Positions 12,200 through 23,533 of a stretch of DNA of 64,000 bases are shown in pieces. The stretch is from contig NC_079883.1 in NCBI RefSeq assembly GCF_029227915.1, forward strand, positions 29,700,001 to 29,764,000. Reading direction: 5' to 3'. Made by a program: the position numbers and the translations under genes. Within the stretch, counting starts at the first letter, position 1. Every line of letters starts with the position of its first letter. This DNA comes from Hydractinia symbiolongicarpus. Lineage: Eukaryota; Cnidaria; Hydrozoa; Anthoathecata; Hydractiniidae. The notes under the pieces were generated by a model. The model searched no databases and had not been told where the DNA came from. It saw only the letters and a list, made by a program, of their open reading frames with translations.

Positions 12200-12988
12200 T
12201 ACATTTCATTGACTTTCTAACGGTATCAATCCGCTTGAGTTACAACTGTTGCGTCACATATTCGTCCCAACATGTATTTAGCGATAGTATTCGGATATTA
12301 CTAGGTTGCATCCCTTTTAACAGTGAAACGGTTGACTGTGGGACTTAATTGAACTGACTCTGCACTATGTCCTTATAAATGTGATAGATGAGCCAATTGG
12401 TCTCCAAGGAATAACTTTCTTCTTAATTTGACGTGATGGCTGGAATTCATCGATTACATTAGGATCTGTGGTAGCGCTTTATTTAAAAATTTAGATAAAT
12501 AAGTCTTTTCTTACTGTTAGACCAATCCTGGCCGTTAGCATACCCTGAATCAATAGGAACAGTTTTAAAGACTACATTTCATTGACTTTCTAGCGGTATA
12601 AATCCGTTTGAGTTGCAACGGTTGCGTCACATATTCGTACCAACATGTATTTAGCGATAGTATTCGGATATTACTAGGTTGCATCGCTTTTAACAGTGAA
12701 ACGATTGACTGTGGAACTTAATTGAACTAACTTGGAAGTGTGACGTTATAAATGTGATAAGTGAGCCAGCTGGACCCAAGAAATAACATTCTTCTTAATT
12801 TGACATGATTGCCGGAACTCAGCGACTACACTGGGCGCGGTGGTAGCACTCCATTTAAAAATTTAAATTAAAAAGTCATTTTTTACTGCGGGACCAATCC
12901 TAGCCGTTATCGCGCGCTGAAGAAATAGCGACAGTTTCAAAGACTACATTTCATTGACTTTCTAACGGTATCAAACCGTTTGAGTTAC
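12200..12988 (+). repeat. 3-mer-spaced duplication, copy 1
   Basis: Matches 13,319-14,107 at an offset of 1,119 bp (three monomers). Shared rare variants include gcataccctgaatc and gcagttttaaagac-type changes, and agccagctggacccaag. A few substitutions separate the copies. Confidence 0.75.
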
Positions 12989-13318
12989 AACGGTTGCGTC
13001 ACATATTCGTACCAACATGTATTTAGCGATACTGTTCTGATATTACTAGGTTGCATCGCCTTTAACAATGAAATGATTGACTGTGGGATTTAATTGAACT
13101 AACTTTGGACTGTGACCTGATAAATGTAATAAATAAGCCAGTTTGACTACAAGAAATAACATTCTTCTTAATTTGACATGATTGCTGGAACTCAGCGATT
13201 ACACTGGGCGCTGTGGTAGCACTTCATTTAAAAAAATTAAATAAAAAAGTCATTTTTTACTGTGGGACCAATGCTAGCCGTTATCGCGCGCTGAAGAAAT
13301 AGCGACAGTTTCAAAAAC

Positions 13319-14107
13319 TACATTTCATTGACTTTCTAACGGTATCAATCCGTTTGAGTTGCAACTGTTGCGTCACATATTCGTCCCCACATGTATTTAG
13401 CGATAGTATTCGGATATTACTAGGTTGCATCGCTTTTAACAGTGAAACGCTTGACTGTGGGACTTAATTGAACTGACTCTGTACTATGTCCTTATAAATG
13501 TGATAGATGAGCCAATTGGTCTCCAAGGAATAACTTTCTTCTTAATTTGACGTGATGGCTGGAATTCATCTATTACATTAGGATCTGTGGTAGCGCTTTA
13601 TTTAAAAATTTAGATAAATAAGTCTTTTCTTACTGTTACACCAATCCTGGCCGTTAGCATACCCTGAATCAATAGGAACAGTTTTAAAGACTACATTTCA
13701 TTGACTTTCTAGCGGTATAAATCCGTTTGAGTTACAACGGTTGCGTCAAATATTCGTACCAACATGTATTTAGCGATAGTATTCGGATATTACTAGGTTG
13801 CATCGCTTTTAACAGTGAAACGATTGACTGTGGAACTTAATTGAACTAACTTGGAAGTGTGACGTTATAAATGTGATAAGTGAGCCAGCTGGACCCAAGA
13901 AATAACATTCTTCTTAATTTGACATGATTGCCAGAACTCAGCGACTACATTGGGCGCGGTGGTAGCACTCCATTTAAAAATTTAAATAAAAAAGTCATTT
14001 TTCACTTTTGGACCAATCCTAGCCGTTTTCGCGCGCTGAAGAAATAGCGACAGTTTCAAAGACTACATTTCATTGACTTTCTAACGGTATCAATCCGTTT
14101 GAGTTAC
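13319..14107 (+). repeat. 3-mer-spaced duplication, copy 2
   Basis: Partner of 12,200-12,988. After 14,107 the monomers shift toward the Region II types. Monomers between the two copies (12,989-13,318) are ordinary. Confidence 0.75.
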
Positions 14108-14444
14108 AACTGTTGCGTCACATATTGGTCCCCACATGTATTTAACGATAGTATTCGGATAATACTAGGTTGCATTGCTTTTAACAGTGAAACGGTTGAC
14201 TGTGGGACTTAATAGAACTGATTTTGGACTTTAACGTTATAAATGTGATAAATGAGGCAGTTTGACTACAAGAAATAACATTCTTCTTAATTTGACATGA
14301 TTGCTGGAACTCAGCGATTACACTGGGCGCTGTGGTAGCACTTTATTAAAAAATTTAAATAAAAAAGTCATTTTTTACTGGGGGACCAATCCTACCCGTT
14401 ATCGCGCACTGAAGAAAAAGCGACAGTTTCAAAAACTACATTTC

Positions 14445-16158
14445 ATTGACTTTCTAACGGTATCAATCCGCTTGAGTTAAAACGGTTGCGCCACATATTC
14501 GTCCCCACATGTATTTAGCAATAGTATTTGGATATTACTAGGTTGCATCGCTTTAAACAGTGAAACGTTTGACTGTGGGACTTAATTGAACTGATTTTGG
14601 ACTTTGACCTTATAAATGTGATAAATGAGCCAGTTTGATTACAAGAAGTAACATTCTTCTTAATTTGACTTGATTGCTGGAACTCAGCGATTGCACTGGG
14701 CGTTGTGGTAGAGTTTTATTTAAAAATTAAGTTAAATAAGTCATTTTTTTCTGTGGAACCAATCCCAGCCGTTAGTTTGCGCTGAAGAAAAATAGACAGT
14801 TTCAAAAAGTACATTTCATTGACTTTCTATTGGTCTCAATCCGTTTGAGTTAGAACGATTGCGTCACATATTCGTACCAACGGGTACTTAGCGATATTTT
14901 TCTGATATTACTAGGTTGCATCGCCTTTAACATTGAAACGATTGACTGTGGGACTCAAATGAACAAACTTTGGACTATGGCCTGATAAATGTTATAAATA
15001 AGCCAGTTTGACTACAAGAAATATCATTCTTCTTAATTTGACATGATTGCTGGAACTCAGCGATTACACATTGGCGCTGTGGTAGCACTTTAATAAAAAA
15101 TTTAAATAAAAAAGTCATTTTTTACAATGGGACCAATCCTAGCCGTTATCGCGCGCTGAAGAAAAAGCGACAGTTTCAAAAACTACATTTCATTGACTTC
15201 TCTAACGGTATCAATCCGCTTGAGTTACAACGGTTGCGCCACATATTCGTCCCACATGTATTTAGCGATAGTATTTGGATATTACTAGGTTGCATCGCTT
15301 TAAACAGTGAAACGTTTGGCTGTGGGACTTAATTGAACTAATTTTGGACTTTGACCTTATTAATGTGATAAATGAGCCAGTTTGATTACAAGAAGTAACA
15401 TTCTTCTTAATTTGACTTGATTGCATGAACTCAGCGATTGCACTGGGCGTTGTGGTAGAGTTTTATTTAAAAATTAAGTTAAATAAGTCATTTTTTACTG
15501 TGGGACCAATCCCAGCCGTTAGTTCGAGCTGAAAAAATAGAGACAGATTCAAAAAGTAAATTTCATTGACTTTCTACCGGTGTCAATCCGTTTGAGTTAG
15601 AACGATTGCGTCACATATTCGTACCAACATGTACTTAGTGATTTTTTTCCGATATTACTAAGTTGTATCGCTTTTAACAGTGAAACGATTGACTCTGGGA
15701 ATTAATTGAACTGATTCTGGACTGTGACCTTGTAAATGCGATAAATGAGCCAATTGGGCTCCAAGAAATAACATTCTTCTTAATTCGACATGATTGCTGG
15801 AATTCAGCGAGTACACTAGGCTCTGTGGTAGTGCTTTATTTAAAAATTTAGATAAATAAGTCATTTTTTACTGTGGGACCAATCCCAGCCGTTAGTTCGC
15901 GCTGAAGAAATAGAGACAGTTTCAAAAAGTACATTTCATTGACTTTCTACCGGTGTCAGTTCGTTTGAGTTAGAACGATTGCGTCACATATTCGTACCAA
16001 CATGTACTTAGTAATTTTTTTCCGATATTACTAAGTTTTACCGCTTTTAACAGTGAAACGATTGACTCTGGGAATTAATTGAACTGATTCTGGACTGTGA
16101 CCTTGTAAATGCGATAAATGAGCCAATTGGGCTCCAAGAAATAACATTCTTCTTAATT
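14445..16158 (+). repeat. 8-mer-spaced duplication, copy 1
   Basis: About 1.7 kb matching 17,429-19,142 at an offset of 2,984 bp. Shared rare features: ctattggtctcaatcc (14,827), the cacattggcgctg variant (15,066), an extra base in gacttctctaacgg (15,196) and a missing base in cgtcccacatg (15,248). These shared indels show common descent rather than coincidence. Confidence 0.8.
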
Positions 16159-17424
16159 CGACATGATTGCTGGAATTCAGCGAGTACACTAGGCTCTGTG
16201 GTAGTGCTTTATTTAAAAATTTAGATAAATAAGTCATTTTTTACTGAGGGACCAATCCCAGCCGTTAGTTCGCGCTGAAGAAATAGAGACACATTCAAAA
16301 AGTTAATTTCATTGACTTTCTACCGGTGTCAATCCGTTTGAGTTAGAACGATTGCGTCACATATTCGTACCAACATGTACTTAGTGATTTTTTTCCGATA
16401 TTACTAAGTTGTATCGCTTTTAACAGTGAAACGATTGACTCTGGGAATTAATTGAACTGATTCTGGACTGTGACCTTGTAAATGCGATAAATGAGCCAAT
16501 TGGGCTCCAAGAAATAACATTCTTCTTAATTCGACATGATTGCTGGAATTCAGCGAGTACACTAGGCTCTGTGGTAGTGCTTTATTTAAAAATTGAGATA
16601 AATAAGTCATTTTTTACTGTGGGACCAATCCCAGCCGTTAGTTCGCGCTGAAAAATAGAGACAGTTTCAAAAAGTACATTTCATTGACTTTCTACCGGTG
16701 TCAATTCGTTTGAGTTAGAACGATTGCGTCATATATTCGTACCAACATGTACTTAGTAATTTTTTTCCGATATTACTAAGTTTTACCGCTTTTAACAGTG
16801 AAACGATTGACTCTGGGAATTAATTGAACTGATTCTGGACTGTGACCTTGTAAATGCGATAAATGAGCCAATTGGGCTCCAAGAAATAACATTCTTCTTA
16901 ATTCGACATGATTGCTGGAATTCAGCGAGTACACTAGGCTCTGTGGTAGTGCTTTATTTAAAAATTTAGATAAATAAGTCATTTTTTACTGAGGGACCAA
17001 TCCCAGCCGTTAGTTCGCGCTGAAGAAATAGAGACACATTCAAAAAGTTAATTTCATTGACTTTCTACCGGTGTCAATCCGTTTGAGTTAGAACGATTGC
17101 GTCACATATTCGTACCAACATGTACTTAGTGATTTTTTTCCGATATTACTAAGTTGTATCGCTTTTAACAGTGAAACGATTGACTCTGGGAATTAATTAA
17201 ACTGATTCTGGACTGTGACCTTGTAAATGCGATAAATGAGCCAATTGGCCTCCAAGAAATAACATTCTTCTTAATTCGACATGATTGCTGGAATTCAGCG
17301 AGTACACTAGGCTCTGTGGTAGTGCTTTATTTAAAAATTTAGATAAATAAGTCATTTTTTACTGTGGGACCAATCCCAACCGTTAGTTCGCGCTGAAGAA
17401 ATAGAGACAGTTTCAAAAAGTACA
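15540..17424 (+). repeat. Dimeric higher-order array (ABABA), 745-746-bp period
   Basis: Five consecutive monomers alternate between two types. Type A has acagattc or acacattc with taaatttc or ttaatttc, caatccg and agtgattttttt. Type B has acagtttcaaaaagtac, a caattcg or cagttcg change, agtaattttttt and the agttttaccgc variant. Monomer starts are near 15,540 (A), 15,913 (B), 16,286 (A), 16,658 (B) and 17,032 (A), then a short start of B. The second period is 745 bp because of a one-base deletion in gctgaaaaatagag at about 16,647. The A and B monomers are more alike across periods than to their direct neighbours. Confidence 0.85.
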
Positions 17425-17428
17425 TATC

Positions 17429-19142
17429 ATTGACTTTCTAACGGTATCAATCCGCTTGAGTTACAACGGTTGCGCCACATATTCGTCCCCACATGTATTT
17501 AGCGGTAGTATTTGGATATTACTAGGTTGCATCGCTTTAAACAGTGAAACGTTTGACTGTGGGACTTAATTGAACTGATTTTGGACTTTGACCTTATAAA
17601 TGTGATAAATGAGCCAGTTTGATTACAAGAAGTAACATTCTTCTTAATTTGACTTGATTGCTGGAACTCAGCGATTGCACTTGGCGTTGTGGTAGAGTTT
17701 TATTTAAAAATTAAGTTGAATAAGTCATTTTTTACTGTGGAACCAATCCCAGCTGTTAGTTTGCGCTGAAGAAATATAGACAGTTTCAAAAAGTACATTT
17801 CATTGACTTTCTATTGGTCTCAATCCGTTTGAGTTAGAATGATTGCGTCACATATTCGTACCAACGTGTACTTAGCGACATTTTTCTGATATTACTAGGT
17901 TGCATCGCCTTTAACATTGAAACGATTGACTGTGGGACTCAAATGAACAAACTTTGGACTGTGGCCTGATAAATGTTATAAATAAGCCAGTTTGACTACA
18001 AGAAATATCATTCTTCTTAATTTGACATGATTGCTGGAACTCAGCGATTACACATTGGCGCTGTGGTAGCACTTTATTAAAAAATTTAAATAAAAAAGTC
18101 ATTTTTTACTATGGGACCAATCCTAGCCGTTATCGCGCGCTGAAGAAAAAGCGACAGTTTCAAAAACTACAATTCGTTGACTTCTCTAACGGTATCAATC
18201 CGCTTGAGTTACAACGGTTGCGCCACATATTCGTCCCACATGTATTTAGCGATAGTATTTGGATATTACTAGGTTGCATCGCTTTAAACAGTGAAACGTT
18301 TGACTGTGGGACTTAATTGAACTAATTTTGGACTTTGACCTTATTAATGTGATAAATGAGCCAGTTTGATTACAAGAAGTAACATTCTTCTTAATTTGAC
18401 TTGATTGCAGGAACTCAGCGATTGCACTGGGCGTTGTGGTAGAGTTTTATTTAAAAATTAAGTTAAATAAGTCATTTTTTACTGTTGGACCAATCCCAGC
18501 CGTTAGTTCGAGCTGAAGAAATAGAGACAGATTCAAAAAGTAAATTTCATTGACTTTCTACCGGTGTCAATCCGTTTGAGTTAGAACGATTGCGTCACAT
18601 ATTCGTACCAACATGTACTTAGTGATTTTTTTCCGATATTACTAAGTTGTATCGCTTTTAACAGTGAAACGATTAACTCTGGGAATTAATTGATTTGATT
18701 CTGGACTGTGACCTTGTAAATGCGATCAATGAGCCAATTGGGCTCCAAGAAATAACATTCTTCTTAATTCGACATGATTGCTGGAATTCAGCGAGTACAC
18801 TAGGCTCTGTGGTAGTGCTTTATTTAAAAAATTAGATAAATAAGTCATTTTTTACTGTGGGACCAATCCCAGCCGTTAGTTCGCGCTGAAAAAATAGAGA
18901 CAGTTTCAAAAAGTACATTTCATTGACTTTCTACCGGTGTCAATTCGTTTGAGTTAGAACAATTGCGTCACATATTCGTACCAACATGTACTTAGTAATT
19001 TTTTTCCGATATTACTAAGTTGTACCGCTTTTAACAGTGAAACGATTGACTCTGGGAATTAATTGAACTGATTCTGGACTGTGACCTTGTAAATGCGATA
19101 AATGAGCCAATTGGGCTCCAAGAAATAACATTCTTCTTAATT
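17429..19142 (+). repeat. 8-mer-spaced duplication, copy 2
   Basis: Partner of 14,445-16,158. It ends where ttaattcgacatg of copy 1 is replaced by ttaatttgacgtg at 19,143, a switch to a different monomer type. Confidence 0.8.
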
Positions 19143-19659
19143 TGACGTGATGGCTGGAATTCACCGATTACATTATGCTCTGTGGTAGCGCTTTATTTAA
19201 AAATTTAGATAAATAAGTCTTTTCTTACTGTGGGACAAATCCTGGCCGTTAGCATGCGCTGAATAAATAGGAACAGTTTCAAATGCTACATTTCATTGAC
19301 TTTCTAGCGGTATAAATCCGTTTGAGTTACAACGGTTGCGTCACATATTCGTACCAACATGTATTTAGCGATAGTATTCGGATAATACTATGTTGCATCG
19401 CTTTTAACAGTGAAACGGTTGACTGTGGGACTTAATAGAACTGATTTTGGACTTTGACCTTATAAATGTGATAAATGAGCCAGTTTGACTACAAGAAATA
19501 ACATTCTTCTTAATTTGACATGATTGCTGGAACTCAGCGATTACACTGGGCGCTGTGGTAGCGCTTTATTAAAAAATTAAGAGAAATAAGTCATTTTTTA
19601 CTGTGGGACCAATCCCAGCCGTTAGTTCGCGCTGAAGAAATAGAGACAGATTCAAAAAG

Positions 19660-21310
19660 TAAATTTCATTGACTTTCTACCGGTGTCATTCCGTTTGAGT
19701 TATAGAACGATTGCGTCACATATTCGTACCAACATGTACTTAGTGATTTTTTTCCGATATTACTAAGTGGTATCGCTTTTAATAGTGAAACGATTGACTC
19801 TGGGAATTAATTGAACTGATTCTGGACTGTGACCTTGTAAATGCGATAAATGAGCCAATTGGGCTCCAAGAAATAACATTTTTCTTAATTCGACATGATT
19901 GCTGGAATTCAGCGAGTACACTAGGCTCTGTGGTAGTGCTTTATTTAAAAATTTAGATAAATAAGTCATTTTTTACTGTGGGACCAATCCCAGCCGTTAG
20001 TTCGCGCTGAAGAAATAGAGACAGTTTCAAAAAGTACATTTCATTGACTTTCTACCGGTGTCAATTCGTTTGAGTTAGAACGATTGCGTCACATACTCGT
20101 ACCAACATGTCCTTTGTAATTTTTTTCCGATATTACTAAGTTGTACCGCTTTTAACAGTGAAACGATTGACTCTGGGAATTAATTGAACTGATTCTGCAC
20201 TGTGACCTTGTAATTGTGATAAATGAGCCAGTTTGACTACAAGAAATAACATTCTTCTTAATTTGACATGATTGCTGGAACTCAACGATTACACTGGGCG
20301 CTGTGGTAGAACTTTATTAAAAAATTAGGATAAATAAGTCATTTTTTACTGTGGGACCAATCCTAGCTGTTAGTTCGCGCTGACGATATAGCGAAAGTTT
20401 CAGGAACTACATTTCATTGACTTACTAACGGTGTCAATCCGTTTGAGTTACAACGGTTGCGTCACATATTCGTACCAACATGTATTAAGCGATTTTCTTC
20501 CGATATTTCTAAGTTGTATTGCTTTTAACAGTAAAACATTGACTGTGGGAATTAATTGAACTGATTCTGGAATGTGACCTTGTAATTGTGATAAATGAGC
20601 CAATTGCTCTCCAAGGAATAACATTCTTCTTAATTTCACATGGTTGCTGGAATTCAGCAATTACATTAGGCTCTGTGGTTGCGCTTTATTTAAAAATTTG
20701 GATAAATAAGTCTTTTCTTACTGTGGGACCAATCCAGGCCGTTAGCACGCGCTGAATAAAGAGTAACTGTTCCAAAGTCTACATTTCATTGACTTTCTAG
20801 CGGTATAAATCCGTTTGAGTTACAACGGTTGCGTCACATATTCGTACCAACAAGTATTTAGCGATAGTACTGAGATATTACTAGGTTGCATCGCTTTTAA
20901 CAGTGAAACGTTTGACTGTGGGACTTAATTGAACTGATTTTGGACTTTGACTTTATAAATGTGATACATGAGCCAGTTTGACTGCAAGAAATAACATTCT
21001 TCTTAACTTGACATGATTGCTGGAACTCAGAGATTAGCCCTGGGCGCTGTGGCAGCGCTTTATTAAAATATTAAATAAAAAAGTCATTTTTTACTGTGGG
21101 ACCAATCCTAGGCGTTATCGCGCGCTGAAGAAATAGCGACAGTTTCAAAAACTACATCTCATTGACTTTCCAACGGTATCAATTCGTTTAAGTTACAACG
21201 GTTGCGCCACATATTCGTCCCCACATGTATTTAGGGATAGTATTCGGATATTACTAGGTTGCATCGCTCTTATCAGTGAAACGTTTGACTTTGGATCTTA
21301 ATTGAACTGA
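19660..21310 (+). repeat. Tandem 5-mer, copy 1
   Basis: Matches 21,524-23,174 at an offset of 1,864 bp. Shared rare variants: catactcgtaccaac with gtcctttgtaa (20,094), gaataaagagtaactgttcc (20,755), agagattagccctggg (21,028) and ctcttatcagtgaaacg (21,267). The left edge has a private two-base insertion (gttatagaacg, about 19,699). Confidence 0.8.
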
Positions 21311-21523
21311 TCTTGGACTTTGACCTTATAAATGTGATAAATGATCCAGTTTGACTACAAGAAGTAACATTCTTTTTAATTTGACGTGATGGCTGAAATT
21401 CAGCGATTACAGTGGGCGCTGTGGTAAAGTCTTACTTAAAAATTAAGATATATAAGTCATTTTTTACTGAGGGACCAATCCCAGCCTTTAGTTCGCGCTG
21501 AAGAAATAGAGACGGTTTCAAAA

Positions 21524-23174
21524 AGTACATTTCATTGACTTTCTACCGGTGTCAATCCGTTTGAGTTAGAACGATTGCGTCACATATTCGTACCAACATG
21601 TACTTAGTGATTTTTTTCCGATATTACTAAGTGGTATCGCTTTTAACAGTGAAACGATTGACTCTGGGAATTAATTGAACTGATTCTGGACTGTGACCTT
21701 GTAAATGCGATAAATGAGCCAATTGGGCTCCAAGAAATAACATTCTTCTTAATTCGACATGACTGCTAGAATTCAGCGAGTACACTAGGCTCTGTAGTAG
21801 TGCTTTATTTAAAAATTTAGATAAATAAGTCATTTTTTACTGTGGGACCAATCCCAGCCGTTAGTTCGCGCTGAAGAAATAGAGACAGTTTCAAAAAGTA
21901 CATTTCATTGACTTTCTACCGGTGTCAATTCGTTTGAGTTAGAACGATTGCGTCACATACTCGTACCAACATGTCCTTTGTAATTTTTTTCCGATATTAC
22001 TAAGTTGTACCGCTTTTAACAGTGAATCGATTGACTCTGGGAATTAATTGAACTGATTCTGGACTGTGACCTTGTAATTGTGATAAATGAGCCAGTTTGA
22101 CTACAAGAAATAACATTCTTCTTAATTTGACATGATTGCTGGAAGTCAGCGATTACACTGGGCGCTGTGGTAGAACTTTATTAAAAAATAAGGATAAATA
22201 AGTCATTTTTTACTGTGGGACCAATCCTAACTGTTAGTTCGCGCTGACGAAATAGCGAAAGTTTCAAGAACTACATTTCATTGACTTACTAACGGTGTCA
22301 ATCCGTTTGAGTTACAACGGTTGCGTCACATATTCGTACCAACATGTATTAAGCGATTTTCTTCCGATATTTCTAAGTTGTATTGCTTTTAACAGTAAAA
22401 CATTGACTGTGGGAATTAATTGAACTGATTCTGGACTGTGACCTTGTAATTGTGATAAATGAGCCAGTTTGACTACAAGAAATAACATTCTTCTTAATTT
22501 GACATGATTGCTGGAAGTCAGCGATTACACTGGGCGCTGTGGTAGAACTTTATTTAAAAATTTGGATAAATAAGTCTTTTCTTACTGTGGGACCAATCCA
22601 GGCCGTTAGCACGCGCTGAATAAAGAGTAACTGTTCCAAAGACTACATTTCATTGACTTTCTAGCGGTATAAATCCGTTTGAGTTACAACGGTTGCGTCA
22701 CATATTCGTACCAACAAGTATTGAGCGATAGTACTGAGATATTACTAGGTTGCATCGCTTTTAACAGTGAAACGTTTGACTGTGGGACTTAATTGAACTG
22801 ATTTTGAACTTTGACTTTATAAATGTGATACATGAGCCAGTTTGACTGCAAGAAATAGCATTCTTCTTAATTTGACATGATTGCTGGAACTCAGAGATTA
22901 GCCCTGGGCGCTGTGGCAGCGCTTTATTAAAAATTTAAATAAAAAAGTCATTTTTTACTGTGGGACCAATCCTAGGCGTTATCGCGCGCTGAAGAAATAG
23001 CGACAGTTTCAAAAACTACATCTCATTGACTTTCCAGCGGTATCAATTCGTTTAAGTTACAACGGTTGCGCCACATATTCGTCCCCACATGTATTTAGGG
23101 ATAGTATTCGGATATTACTAGGTTGCATCGCTCTTATCAGTGAAACGTTTGACTTTGGATCTTAATTGAACTGA
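21524..23174 (+). repeat. Tandem 5-mer, copy 2
   Basis: Partner of 19,660-21,310, with few differences except for one patch at 22,436-22,554 that matches a neighbouring monomer instead. Confidence 0.8.
22436..22554 (+). repeat. Gene-conversion-like patch
   Basis: Inside 5-mer copy 2 these ~119 bp do not match the expected partner at 20,572-20,690. They match the adjacent upstream monomer at 22,064-22,182, including the distinctive ggaagtcagcg and ggtagaacttta. Sequence on either side returns to the expected partner. A short non-reciprocal transfer between neighbouring monomers explains this; two close crossovers are an alternative. Confidence 0.7.
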
Positions 23175-23533
23175 CTCTGTACTATGTCCTTATAAATGTG
23201 ATAGATGATCCAATTGGTCTCCAAGGAATAACTTTCTTCTTAATTTGACGTGATGGTTGGAATTCAGCGATTACATTAGCATCTGTTGTAGCGCTTTATT
23301 TAAAAATTTAGATAAATAAGTCTTTTCTTACTGTTAGACCAATCCTGGCCGTTAGCATGCCCTGAATAAATAGGAACAGTTTCAAAGACTACATTTCATT
23401 GACTTTCTAGCGGTATAAATCCGTTTGAGTTACAACGGTTGCGTCATATATTCGTCCCCACATGTATTTAGGGATAGTATTCGGATATTACTAGGTTGCA
23501 TCGCTCTTATCAGTGAAACGTTTGACTTTGGAT

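Larger units (their letters stand above)
1..14430 (+). repeat. Region I: satellite subfamily block
   Basis: Monomers here mostly carry gagttacaac and alternate among a few variant types, including one with ctctgcactatgtcc or ctctgtactatgtcc, gtgatggctg and ttagcatgccctgaat, which recurs at about 176-390, 2,040-2,250, 3,150-3,370, 5,280-5,490, 7,140-7,350, 8,630-8,850, 10,120-10,340 and 11,610-11,830. Several overlapping higher-order duplications are listed separately. The stretch 2,899-5,277 holds further monomers of the same types plus a foreign pair and two deletions; its 3,150-3,560 part resembles 11,610-12,020 (shared cggtttcaaagac and gcgttacatattcg variants). I see no gene. Confidence 0.85.
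14431..23533 (+). repeat. Region II: satellite subfamily block
   Basis: Monomers here are enriched for gagttagaacgattgcg, ctaccggtgtcaa, agtgattttttt or agtaattttttt, and gactctgggaattaattg. Higher-order blocks are listed separately: an 8-mer-spaced duplication, a dimeric ABABA array and a tandem 5-mer. The stretch 23,170-23,533 is a mixed monomer that repeats the ctcttatcagtgaaacg variant one monomer downstream (about 23,135 and 23,508). No gene is visible. Confidence 0.85.
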
